From: Psychrobacter piscatorii
GTDB lineage: Bacteria > Pseudomonadota > Gammaproteobacteria > Pseudomonadales > Moraxellaceae
Assembly (NCBI RefSeq): GCF_904846415.1
Contig: NZ_CAJHAR010000007.1
Coordinates: 62,001-126,000 of the forward strand
Reading direction: 5' to 3'
Length of the DNA: 64,000 nucleotides
Shown: positions 34,149 through 42,234 of the stretch, piece after piece
Layout of the letters: each line of letters begins with the position of its first letter
Position numbering within the stretch: the first letter of the stretch is position 1
The notes under the pieces: generated by a model
Databases searched by the model: none
What the model was told of the DNA's origin: nothing
The model's input: only the letters and a program-made list of their open reading frames with translations
Program-made: the position numbers and the translations under genes

Positions 34149-34713
34149 TGGTATTCTCCATTACATTAGATGACATAAAATTATTTTTATCCGTCAGTCA
34201 GTCTAGCAATTAATAACAGAGATAGAGGTTCTATGATACGAATGACAAACAAACCTTTCCAAACTAAATAAATAAAAAACGTATTGGAGAAAACACTGTT
34301 AAACCAATTCTGTATAAGATTTCACTAACGATTTATCCGATATTTGATATATTTATCGTATGCCAATACTAATGCACTATCAGTAAGGTGTACGTAATGT
34401 TTGCAAACACATTTCACAGCCATTTTTAGGCAAAACATGCTAGGATTAGCGGTTATATTTGTCGCTTGTGTTTGTTGAGTAGGACTAATTAGTCACTCAG
34501 TAATTGTCAGTATTATTTGACCGTTTGTTTGACCGTTTGTTTGACCGTTTGTTTGACCGTTTGTTTGACCGTTTGTTTGACCGTTTGTTTGACCGTTTGT
34601 TTGACCGTTTGTTTGACCGTATATGATGCCTATGATGCATTGTTGTTGTGCTCAAATATGACGATAAATCCCCAATCCATCATGCGCATACCAACTGTTT
34701 AAGAGTACCCATT
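34149..34713. other. Intergenic region upstream of lptF
   Basis: About 565 bases between the divergent isochorismatase-like and lptF genes. The main structure is the 12-bp tandem repeat at 34519-34620. The stretch from 34150 to 34500 is AT-rich and shows nothing recognised. Confidence 0.5.
34519..34620. repeat. 12-bp tandem repeat, 8.5 copies, upstream of lptF
   Basis: GACCGTTTGTTT is repeated eight times without error, followed by a half copy GACCGT. The array ends 93 bases before the lptF start. It is not part of a gene: the frames it keeps open encode a monotonous LTVC repeat with no ribosome site. Arrays of this perfection change copy number readily by slipped replication. Confidence 0.95.
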
Positions 34714-36036
34714 GTGATATTACGCCGCTATATGACTCGACAAGTTGCCTCGACCACTGCTTTGGTGCTGGGGTTTTTGGTAGTAATGATGCTTGGCGGT
34801 CGTTTGATACGTTATTTTGGCATTGCTGCTGAAGGACGTTTGGATATCAGCTTACTTTTCACGATTATTGGGTACAACCTGCCATATTTTCTAGAGTTGA
34901 TATTGCCGCTAGCCTTTTTTATCGCGTTGATGCTGGTGTTTGGTCGTTTATATGTTGATCAAGAAATGGCCGTTATCAATGCCAGCGGCGTATCTCGCGG
35001 TAGGCTAGCTCGATTAATGACGCCATTGATATTAGCGTTATTTGTTGGTGAGGCGGCGCTATCTATCGTAGGAAAACCATGGGGCGTGCGCTCATCCGAG
35101 GCGGTGTGGCAGCAGCAAGCATTGACCAGTGCGTTTGATTTGATTCGCCCAAATGAGTTTATCAGTAGCGGTAACTACCATCTATACGTGGGTAGTCTCA
35201 GCGATGATAAGAAAAAACTGCAAGATGTGATATTGATCCAATCTGAACCTGCGAAAAAAGGTAGTGCTGCCGAAAGTGTCGATGCTAATGCCAACGATAT
35301 GAATAACACGATTGATAACGAGACAGCCGAACAAATTGGCATTTCTGACATACCAAAAGATATTATAAATAGTGGTGCAAAGGACATTAGCAAAGACACC
35401 ATTACGCTGGCTAAGCGTGCTGAGCAAGTGGATACTGGCAATAGCGGCGTGACTCAGTTGGATTTGTTTCAAGGTCGTCGTTACGAAGTGGGTGCAGGCA
35501 GCTTAAAGTACAATCAAGTCGCCTTTGATCGTTATCGCATCACGCTCACTGAATCCTCACAAGACGTCATCACTGAAGACAATATCGAAACCCAAGCAAT
35601 TGGACCTCTATGGCAGGCGGCAACAGGTGACGCGCAAGCTGGCACCAATAATGCGCTGCGTGCTGCCCAAGGCGAGCTTGGCTACCGTCTGGCATTACCG
35701 TGGCTGATGATTATCGCGCCGATGCTGGCTGTACCGCTTGCGCAAGTGCGCCCACGTCAAGGGCGTTGGCTGCGTCTATTTCCCTCTATTTTATTGTTTG
35801 TCAGCTGTGCGCTAGGCATCATCTCGCTTAAGAATGCCGTGAGCAAAGGCAGCATCAGTGTATGGGCATATGCATGGCTGGTCTTAGGCTTTATGGCACT
35901 AGCGCTTTATCTAAATTGGGGCAGCCGTGTGCAACATCGATTACGCTTTCGCAAACAAGAAAATAGACTCGCTACCGCCGCGCCTATCAGCAGTCTGGAC
36001 AATCAACACAATAGCTCACAAGGAGGGCAGTCTTAA
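34714..36036 (+). CDS. lptF: LPS export system permease LptF
   Basis: A 440-residue inner-membrane protein of the LptB2FG ATP-binding cassette exporter, which extracts lipopolysaccharide from the inner membrane and passes it to LptC/LptA. The N-terminal membrane pair begins ILRRYMTRQVASTTALV, a large periplasmic beta-jellyroll domain occupies about 110-320, and further membrane helices follow. The start is a GTG at 34714 with AAGAG eight bases upstream; an ATG at 34732 is the alternative. The periplasmic part has an Asp/Asn/Ser-rich stretch (about 180-230) that is longer than usual. It overlaps lptG by one base. The tandem repeat lies directly upstream. Confidence 0.94.
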   Translation: MILRRYMTRQVASTTALVLGFLVVMMLGGRLIRYFGIAAEGRLDISLLFTIIGYNLPYFLELILPLAFFIALMLVFGRLYVDQEMAVINASGVSRGRLARLMTPLILALFVGEAALSIVGKPWGVRSSEAVWQQQALTSAFDLIRPNEFISSGNYHLYVGSLSDDKKKLQDVILIQSEPAKKGSAAESVDANANDMNNTIDNETAEQIGISDIPKDIINSGAKDISKDTITLAKRAEQVDTGNSGVTQLDLFQGRRYEVGAGSLKYNQVAFDRYRITLTESSQDVITEDNIETQAIGPLWQAATGDAQAGTNNALRAAQGELGYRLALPWLMIIAPMLAVPLAQVRPRQGRWLRLFPSILLFVSCALGIISLKNAVSKGSISVWAYAWLVLGFMALALYLNWGSRVQHRLRFRKQENRLATAAPISSLDNQHNSSQGGQS

Positions 36037-37244
36037 TGCGCTCTTTATTTGCTAAGTCTGCAGGGGCTGGTCAGTTGGCCAAAAAACCTGCCAATTTAAA
36101 AGTCCTTAGCCGTTATGTCAAGCTCAACGCCTTACTTGCTATTATCGCGGCCGTCGTCGGTTTATGGGCATTGCAGCTGGTCTTTTCTTACTTGTCAGAG
36201 CTTGATTCTTTAGATGACAGTTATACGATGGGTCAGGCACTTAAATATATCTTTTATCGATCACCCTACTTCTTAGAGCAGTTCATCCCAACGGGTGCGC
36301 TGCTCGGTGCTGTCATAGGATTGGGCTTACTTGCCAATAAAAGCGAGCTGGTCGTCATGCGTGCGGCTGGGGTCAGCATCTATCGTATCGTCGGCTGGGT
36401 GTTACAACCTGCTTTGATTTTTGTGCTATTGGCATTGGCGATTAATCAGTTCGTGCTACCGCATTCCAATCAATTGGCAAAGCAAATCAACGATGAGGAC
36501 AACACATCGCTAGTCACTTCGGTGCGTGGCTACTGGACGATACAGCCACGATTTGATAGTGCAGCGGATGGCAGCGCGACACCTGATGGTAGCGATATTT
36601 TGTATATCGACTATGCGGATGTTGAGGGTAATATCGGTGAGGTAAAACGCTGGCATTTGGATAACAACGGCAATCTACAAACTGCCGTCCATGCTGAGGG
36701 TGGTCAATACACGGGGCGTGAGCCAATTGACCTAACTAGTGACAAGCCAAGTGAGCAATATCGCTACGAGTGGCAGCTGAACGATATGGTTAAGCTCAGC
36801 ATCAATCAGGGCTTTGAGAGTAGCCAAGCCGTCTCAGCATCAGATACGCTAAGCTTACCCTTTGCTCCAGAGTCTGTATATTTGCTAACGCGCAAGGCAG
36901 AGGACTTGTCATTGACGCAGCTCTATGAGCATCGCACCTTTATGCGCCAACAGGGCAATCGCTCCTTGGATCATGAAGTGGCATTTTGGCAAAAGCTATT
37001 ATCACCTTTATCGATATTGTCGCTGGTCATTGTTGCTTGCTCATTCGTCTTTGGCTCGCTACGGACGCACAGTTTGGGCTTGCGTATTGTGGTGGCGCTA
37101 CTGTTCGGTCTGCTCTTTAGCTACATTCAGGACTTGGTCGGATTTATATCGCTCGCCACAGGATTCTCGCCCATGCTTATGGTGTTATTACCGATTATCG
37201 GTAGTGCAGCGCTCGGTGGCTACTTAATTAAGCGGCAGATGTAA
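36036..37244 (+). CDS. lptG: LPS export system permease LptG
   Basis: A 402-residue partner of LptF with the same layout: membrane helices at both ends and a periplasmic beta-jellyroll in the middle. The N-terminal part LKVLSRYVKLNALLAIIAAVVGLWALQLV and the segment YRSPYFLEQFIPTGALLGAVIGLG are typical of LptG. It starts with ATG overlapping the lptF stop by one base (TAATG), behind a perfect AGGAGG site within lptF, which points to translational coupling. A terminator follows at 37268-37299. Confidence 0.95.
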   Translation: MRSLFAKSAGAGQLAKKPANLKVLSRYVKLNALLAIIAAVVGLWALQLVFSYLSELDSLDDSYTMGQALKYIFYRSPYFLEQFIPTGALLGAVIGLGLLANKSELVVMRAAGVSIYRIVGWVLQPALIFVLLALAINQFVLPHSNQLAKQINDEDNTSLVTSVRGYWTIQPRFDSAADGSATPDGSDILYIDYADVEGNIGEVKRWHLDNNGNLQTAVHAEGGQYTGREPIDLTSDKPSEQYRYEWQLNDMVKLSINQGFESSQAVSASDTLSLPFAPESVYLLTRKAEDLSLTQLYEHRTFMRQQGNRSLDHEVAFWQKLLSPLSILSLVIVACSFVFGSLRTHSLGLRIVVALLFGLLFSYIQDLVGFISLATGFSPMLMVLLPIIGSAALGGYLIKRQM

Positions 37245-37267
37245 AATAGGACAGTCCACCATAAAGC

Positions 37268-37299
37268 AGCCCGTCAAGACAGTATAGTTTTGACGGGCT
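37268..37299. terminator. Terminator between lptG and the NmrA-like gene
   Basis: AGCCCGTCAA / 12-base loop / TTGACGGGCT, perfect 10-bp stem followed by TTGTTGTTTTT. Its place between convergent genes suggests use from both sides. Confidence 0.8.
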
Positions 37300-37351
37300 T
37301 TGTTGTTTTTGAAATATCGTCTTAGCTATATCTAGATCTAGCGGCTTACCG

Positions 37352-38290
37352 TCAATGATCGTCATCTTGATTGGAAGCAAGCACCGTTTGCGCACTTGTC
37401 CAAGCGTATTTGCCATAGCGTTCATTATCAAGCGGCTCAAGTTGACCGCGTCCACTGAACATATCTCGAATATATTGCATACCTTGCCAAGCGGGAAACA
37501 CGTCTGTTTTTTGCGTATCTAGTTTACGTGCCAAGGTAATGAGTAGGCCTAGCCGCTTCATCCCACCTGCGCGTAGTGTCTTATAATGATAGTCTGTCAA
37601 AGCTGACATGATGTTGGCGAGAGCGTTTGCGCTCACAGTATCCCCTGAAATTCTAAGAATCCGTGGCGCATCGTTATCCATAGCAGCCAGTGCGGTAAAA
37701 TGAGCAGCATCGTCTCTGGTGGTAAAGTTCAGCGCTTGGTCAGGATTGCCCCAATACAAAATCCGATTGAGTTTTTTGATGACGATAGGCGCTTGTCCTG
37801 TCAGCAGATCGGCAAATGCGCCACACAATATCGAGGTTGCTTGAATGGGTGTGGCATCTAAGCGTTTCTTAAAGTCGCGCCTGATATCCATATTCCTATT
37901 TTGTCCTGCTATCGTTTTGGTAAAATCTAGCGAAAAATCAGAAGGAATAAAGCGCGGTACACCTGCCTGAACAGCGGCATTTAACAACTTCCCTTGAGTA
38001 TCAATCAGGACAGGTTCCAAACCATTGAGGGTCGATATCACACAGTGTACCCCTTCCAATGCAGTAGTTAGCGACAGCACATCATCAAAGTCAACGAGAT
38101 GAACGTCGGCCCCTTTTTGTTTGATGAGATGGCAAATGTCAAAGGACGTCTCTTTACGAACAAGGGCGCGCACGCTTACCTCTTTTTGACATAAGGCTTC
38201 AATAACTCGTAGACCCAGATCGCCACTACCGCCAGCAATCGCAAAAATCCGACGGTCGGTGTTCGTTGATGATGCAGTTCGTTTTTTCAT
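37352..38290 (-). CDS. NmrA-like / NAD(P)-binding Rossmann protein
   Basis: A 312-residue protein of the NmrA/isoflavone-reductase-like group. The N-terminal dinucleotide loop is IFAIAGGSGDLGLRVIEAL, followed by VRALVRKE, VHLVDFDD and CVISTLNG, which are typical of the atypical short-chain dehydrogenases. PRFIPSDFSLDF is the conserved mid-domain block. The reaction is unknown; relatives reduce quinones or phenolics, or act as redox sensors. The ATG at 38290 starts MKKRTASS; the longer frame to 38335 overlaps the space behind the TetR gene. It lies 50 bases downstream of the TetR gene on the same strand, so the two are probably co-transcribed. Confidence 0.82.
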   Translation of the reverse strand: MKKRTASSTNTDRRIFAIAGGSGDLGLRVIEALCQKEVSVRALVRKETSFDICHLIKQKGADVHLVDFDDVLSLTTALEGVHCVISTLNGLEPVLIDTQGKLLNAAVQAGVPRFIPSDFSLDFTKTIAGQNRNMDIRRDFKKRLDATPIQATSILCGAFADLLTGQAPIVIKKLNRILYWGNPDQALNFTTRDDAAHFTALAAMDNDAPRILRISGDTVSANALANIMSALTDYHYKTLRAGGMKRLGLLITLARKLDTQKTDVFPAWQGMQYIRDMFSGRGQLEPLDNERYGKYAWTSAQTVLASNQDDDH

Positions 38291-38340
38291 AATAGAAACA
38301 TCCAATAGCAGTTGCATGAAAAAGGGCGAAAACACAGACT

Positions 38341-38982
38341 TTAATTAAGTAAACCCAAGGCTTTTAAACATAATATTGCTTCGTCAATCCTCAGATTGAG
38401 TGAGCTTTCGGTATCACCAAGCAATCTCCTCATCAAATAAGGGATAAAAGCTATGTCGATAAATTTTTCGGCAATGAGCCGCGCATGATGATCGGCTTCA
38501 TAATTTAGCGTTGGTTCAAGCGCTGTTGAGATCATGGCGACTGCCGCTTCACGACCAATATAATCCACCTCACGAATCAAAGTACCATGGCGAGATGACT
38601 CAGTAATATATAGACGCATCAATCCTAACGGTATTGGCTTAGTCGCTTCTTCAATCATTTTTTGACCCACAAGGCGCAAGGTCTCCTCAGTAGACAGACC
38701 ATTGGGCAAATCTGTGACTGATGGCATAGCAGAGGCAACATTCGATCGAATCATCGCCTCAAAAAGCTCAGACTTGTTGCTGTAGCGAGCGTACAAGGTA
38801 GGTTTGCTCACCTTTGCTTTACTTGCTATGGCTTCAAACGTTGTTCCATCTACGCCATTTTCAAGAAATAAAGCCGTTGCCGCTACCAAAATACGGGCAT
38901 CTATTTTGATCACTTCTGAAAGTAAAGGTCGGCCACCTTTACGCTTCGGTGGTTTCTTTTCGCTTGTTATTCCACTACTCAT
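38341..38982 (-). CDS. TetR family transcriptional regulator
   Basis: A 213-residue repressor-type protein. The N-terminal helix-turn-helix domain (about 22-70) has FEAIASKAKVSKPTLYARYSNKSELFEAMI, the TetR signature, preceded by a basic tail (KKPPKRKGGRP). The C-terminal ligand domain is unrecognised but resembles the TetR_C_7/AefR-like type (WxxF-like GREAAVAMISTALEP). It stands between the NmrA-like gene, which it precedes, and the divergent epoxide hydrolase gene. The 250 bases between hold inverted repeats that could be its operators, so it may control both sides. Confidence 0.9.
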   Translation of the reverse strand: MSSGITSEKKPPKRKGGRPLLSEVIKIDARILVAATALFLENGVDGTTFEAIASKAKVSKPTLYARYSNKSELFEAMIRSNVASAMPSVTDLPNGLSTEETLRLVGQKMIEEATKPIPLGLMRLYITESSRHGTLIREVDYIGREAAVAMISTALEPTLNYEADHHARLIAEKFIDIAFIPYLMRRLLGDTESSLNLRIDEAILCLKALGLLN

Positions 38983-39014
38983 CTTTTGTGTTCCACTAGA
39001 AATACAGTTTTTAA

Positions 39015-39032
39015 CTAAACGATTATGTTTAG
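39015..39032. promoter_or_regulatory. Candidate TetR operator
   Basis: CTAAAC / GATTAT / GTTTAG is a perfect 6-bp inverted repeat with a 6-base spacer, 33 bases upstream of the TetR gene. The size fits TetR-type operators. The assignment is inferred from position. Confidence 0.45.
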
Positions 39033-39149
39033 ATTAATTATAGCTAATTTTCATCCAGTAGCGATATTTTTTTAAAATAAACTGCTTTTATAGGCGGATA
39101 GTAAGAATTTACTACTGCTAATAAAAAAATATTCTCTTTATATTGTATA

Positions 39150-39175
39150 TTAACTACACTTGAGCGTATAGTTAA
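39150..39175. promoter_or_regulatory. Inverted repeat upstream of the epoxide hydrolase gene
   Basis: TTAACTA / 12-base spacer / TAGTTAA, perfect 7-bp arms, 57 bases before the epoxide hydrolase start. It may be a second regulator site. The AT-rich sequence lowers its significance. Confidence 0.3.
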
Positions 39176-39231
39176 TTCTATATATACCTAATTTTTTCTA
39201 TTGCAGTCTGATATTTCATTAAGGAAAGACC

Positions 39232-40386
39232 ATGCCAAATACTATCCAGCCTTTCGTTTTAGATATCCCTCAAGCTGACCTTGATGACTTAAAAGCGCGC
39301 TTGTCTAGCACGCGTTGGCCAACCAAAAGCCCTGTCGAGGATGGCAGACAAGGACCGCCTCTACTTAAAGTACAGGCGCTGGTAGCGTATTGGGCTGAAC
39401 AATATGATTGGCGACGTTGTGAGCGATTACTGAATGGCTGGGGGCAATATGTCACCGAGATAGATGGCATATCGATTCATTTTCTGCATATTCGTTCGCC
39501 ACATAAGGAGGCGATGCCGTTACTGATGACACATGGTTGGCCGGGTTCGGTGCTAGAGTTTCGCCATGTGATTGATCGCCTGGTTAATCCTACCGAACAT
39601 GGTGGCACTGCGGAAGACGCCTTTCATTTAGTGATACCGTCGCTACCAGGCTTCGGCTTTTCGGGCAAACCTGATGAGTCTGGCTGGAATCCAATGAGAG
39701 TGGCGATGGCATGGAAAGTTTTGATGCAGCGCTTGGGTTATGAGCGATGGTCGGCACAAGGTGGTGACTGGGGTGCGATGGTGACAATGATATTGGGTCA
39801 GATGGCACCCAATGAGCTTGCGGGTATCCATCTTAATTTTGTACCGTTTCAGCCAACGGACGCAGAAGTGGCAAATGCTGATGCCAGTGAAACAGCCATG
39901 TTGGCAGACGCCAAACGTTACGATCAAGAGTTTTCAGGCTATATGAAGCTACAATGTTCCAGACCGCAATCGATTGCCTTTTCGCTTGCTGATTCTCCTG
40001 TGGGACTGGCTGCTTGGATTTATGCGCTTTTTCAAGATGTGTCAGATAATGATGGCAATCCAGAACGGGTATTTTCTTTCGATGAGATGATAGATGACAT
40101 CATGCTGTACTGGTTGCCCAATACAGGACCGAGCTCTGTGCGTTTTTATTGGGAGGCGGCGCAGGCGATGGCTGACAATGATAAGGAACAGCAGAAGATG
40201 CAAACGCCAATGGGTATTTCTATGTTTAGCGGGGAGCAAGTACGACTGTCACGGCGCTGGGCTGATGCGCGATTTGATAACATTGTACATTTTGCTGAGC
40301 ACGAAAAAGGCGGGCACTTTGCCGCAATGGAGGCACCTGAAGCGTTCGTTGATGACTTACGTGAGACGTTTCGATCGCTACGCTAA
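39232..40386 (+). CDS. Epoxide hydrolase (EHN type, alpha/beta hydrolase)
   Basis: A 384-residue enzyme of the juvenile-hormone/microsomal epoxide hydrolase family. The N-terminal EHN domain (about 4-110) has FVLDIPQADLDDLKARLSST. HGWPGS at 101-106 is the oxyanion motif, GGDWG holds the nucleophile Asp179, and EKGGHFAAMEAPE near 355-368 holds the catalytic His. It would open epoxides to diols, with substrate unknown. It is divergent from the TetR gene and is probably its target. An AAGGAAAG site precedes the ATG. Confidence 0.92.
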   Translation: MPNTIQPFVLDIPQADLDDLKARLSSTRWPTKSPVEDGRQGPPLLKVQALVAYWAEQYDWRRCERLLNGWGQYVTEIDGISIHFLHIRSPHKEAMPLLMTHGWPGSVLEFRHVIDRLVNPTEHGGTAEDAFHLVIPSLPGFGFSGKPDESGWNPMRVAMAWKVLMQRLGYERWSAQGGDWGAMVTMILGQMAPNELAGIHLNFVPFQPTDAEVANADASETAMLADAKRYDQEFSGYMKLQCSRPQSIAFSLADSPVGLAAWIYALFQDVSDNDGNPERVFSFDEMIDDIMLYWLPNTGPSSVRFYWEAAQAMADNDKEQQKMQTPMGISMFSGEQVRLSRRWADARFDNIVHFAEHEKGGHFAAMEAPEAFVDDLRETFRSLR

Positions 40387-40437
40387 TTTAAAAGCGTTCA
40401 CTGAATTGAATTTGAAGTAGCAAGACTGGTGGTTTGT

Positions 40438-40476
40438 GAAAGTAACGCCATATCTTTTATAGCAGGCGCTACTTTC
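40438..40476. terminator. Hairpin between convergent genes (possible terminator)
   Basis: GAAAGTAACGCC / 15-base loop / GGCGCTACTTTC, an 11-of-12 stem with no clear T run. It lies between the epoxide hydrolase and methyltransferase genes. Confidence 0.45.
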
Positions 40477-40552
40477 ATAAATACAATATGTTTGAAAACT
40501 TTGCTTATGGTATCTGTCATTACTTGCAGCGATGTATCACCAAAGACATCTA

Positions 40553-41161
40553 TTATTCTTTGGTCGCCATGGTAATCGTATAGGTTTTACCTTGTTTGAT
40601 CTTTTCGCTGTTGCCAAACACTTCGGTAAACGAGCGCTTCATAAATTGACGTAAGCCATTGATGGTCACCACATAAAAACGCCCACCTTTACGCATGCGG
40701 GCATAAGCATCGAGGAAATACAGATAATGCTGCTCTTTGCCGACTTTGGCAGGCAAGTTCGACATCACCAAGCTAAAGTCTTTGTCTTTTGCGACATGGT
40801 TAAAGCCATTTGATAAATGCACATCGACGTTTTTTAGACCATTTTTTTCACAATTACGGCGTGCATATTCTACCGCCATAAAGTCTTTATCAATCAGCGT
40901 ATGCTGACCGTTTGGACACTCGCGCGCCGCCGTCATACCAAGTACGCCATAGCCACAGCCCAAATCGATCGAATCATCATCTTCTTGGAAATCCACATAA
41001 TCAAGCAGCATCAAACTGCCATCATCGAGCTTTTGCGGTGAAAAAATACCCCATGTCGTCGCAAAATCAAACGGCTTACCCAACACGTCTTGACTAAAGT
41101 TAATGTCTTCGCGCCAGTGTTGGGCGTTTTTGAGGAGGTCAGCAGGTGGTCTATGGCTCAT
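40553..41161 (-). CDS. RsmC-like class I SAM-dependent methyltransferase
   Basis: A 202-residue methyltransferase of the MTS (methyltransferase small) type. FATTWGIFSPQKLDDGSLMLLDYV matches the RsmC/RlmG catalytic half, and the SAM loop is DLGCGYGVLGM (about 66-76). The position of the catalytic NPPF motif of RNA methyltransferases is taken by SNLPAKVG, so the target may not be a base amine. The N-terminal pseudo-domain of RsmC is missing (E. coli RsmC is 343 residues). The start at 41161 gives MSHRPPADLL; a longer frame exists but has no ribosome site. The gene stands alone. Confidence 0.82.
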   Translation of the reverse strand: MSHRPPADLLKNAQHWREDINFSQDVLGKPFDFATTWGIFSPQKLDDGSLMLLDYVDFQEDDDSIDLGCGYGVLGMTAARECPNGQHTLIDKDFMAVEYARRNCEKNGLKNVDVHLSNGFNHVAKDKDFSLVMSNLPAKVGKEQHYLYFLDAYARMRKGGRFYVVTINGLRQFMKRSFTEVFGNSEKIKQGKTYTITMATKE

Positions 41162-41391
41162 GGGAGTCTCAAATAATAGATAGGTAAAAGGGGGTGCGTT
41201 GTCCAATTAGACAGTGCGCATCGTATGATGGGTATTGTAACGAGAAAAGGGTAGGTTTGCAGCATCGTATTACGTGAATCATTATGGTTGCCAAATTTAG
41301 CATGTAGAAAATACATAGAAAAAAAGATATTGGCAAGATTAGGTGAGAGGCTTACACTCAACTTTAACCTGATAGCTCTGAAGTAGTATGT

Positions 41392-41838
41392 ATGGCAGAC
41401 ATTATATTTGTATCTAAAGTCGACTTCTGGATCGCGTTGATTTTATGGGTCGGTAGTTTATCACTTATCCTCATTCCATTATGGGAATGGCGCTGGGGCA
41501 AAAGTAATTCACGTATGCGAAACATACTGCTAATGGTTATCCTACTGCCTTTTGCAGCACTGATGCTTATGCCTTTTTTTGGTACTAAATACACCCTAAC
41601 CGATAGCCAGCTATATGTGGATAGTGGTCTGTCTACTCAAACCATTGAGCTGGCAGATATCAATCATATTACACCAACTCGAAGCATGACATCTGCTCCA
41701 GCACTATCATTGGATAGACTCAAAATAGAATATCGGAACAAAGAAGTATTGATATCGCCAAAAGACAAGCCGCGCTTTTATCAAGAGATACAAGCACGTA
41801 ATCCCAAAATAGTGATAGAGAAAAAATATAATTTCTAG
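41392..41838 (+). CDS. PH-domain membrane protein (YyaB-like bPH_4)
   Basis: A 148-residue protein with two membrane helices (about 12-29 and 43-63) followed by a bacterial PH-like domain. YTLTDSQLYVDSGLSTQTIELADINHI, PALSLDRLKIEY and LISPKDKPRFYQEI are the hallmark blocks. The family is common but its function is unknown. It is divergent from the RsmC-like methyltransferase gene and converges on the DUF3817 gene with a single base between stops. Confidence 0.82.
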   Translation: MADIIFVSKVDFWIALILWVGSLSLILIPLWEWRWGKSNSRMRNILLMVILLPFAALMLMPFFGTKYTLTDSQLYVDSGLSTQTIELADINHITPTRSMTSAPALSLDRLKIEYRNKEVLISPKDKPRFYQEIQARNPKIVIEKKYNF

Positions 41839-41839
41839 A

Positions 41840-42178
41840 CTACTTCCCCAAACGCCTCTTTAATAAATGATCAAATACAAACGGCCCAAAGGGTAAAAAC
41901 GAACCAAGCACACCAGCAGGGAGCGCCCACAGCGGCATTTTGATTTTATGCGCCGTGATAAAGAGTACGACGATATAGACGATAAATAATGCCCCATGCA
42001 CAGGCCCGACGTAGCCTACCATTTCAGGCATATTCATCATATATTTGAGTGGCATAGCGATACCCAGTAGCAGCAAAAAAGACGTGCCTTCCAAATAACC
42101 CATAATGGTCAATTTTTTTAGCGCAAATACTTGCGCTTTGGTGAGAGTGGGCTTGGAAGATGGCTGAGCTTGCGACAC
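41840..42178 (-). CDS. DUF3817 integral membrane protein
   Basis: A 112-residue protein with three membrane helices. The pattern GYLEGTSFLLLLGIAMPLKYM (27-47), with GPVHGALFIVYIVVLF and LWALPAGVLGSFLPFGPFVFD, defines the DUF3817 family. The role is unknown. It follows xerD by 56 bases on the same strand and may share its transcript. Confidence 0.88.
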   Translation of the reverse strand: MSQAQPSSKPTLTKAQVFALKKLTIMGYLEGTSFLLLLGIAMPLKYMMNMPEMVGYVGPVHGALFIVYIVVLFITAHKIKMPLWALPAGVLGSFLPFGPFVFDHLLKRRLGK

Positions 42179-42234
42179 GGTGTATTCCTCTGACGATCAT
42201 TAATCAATATTTAATTACTATTCTATCCAAAAGG

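Noticed and set aside
34517-34702. Open reading frame through the 12-bp repeat encoding a monotonous LTVC peptide
   Set aside because: It is open only because a 12-base unit without stop codons keeps the frame. It has no ribosome site and no protein character.
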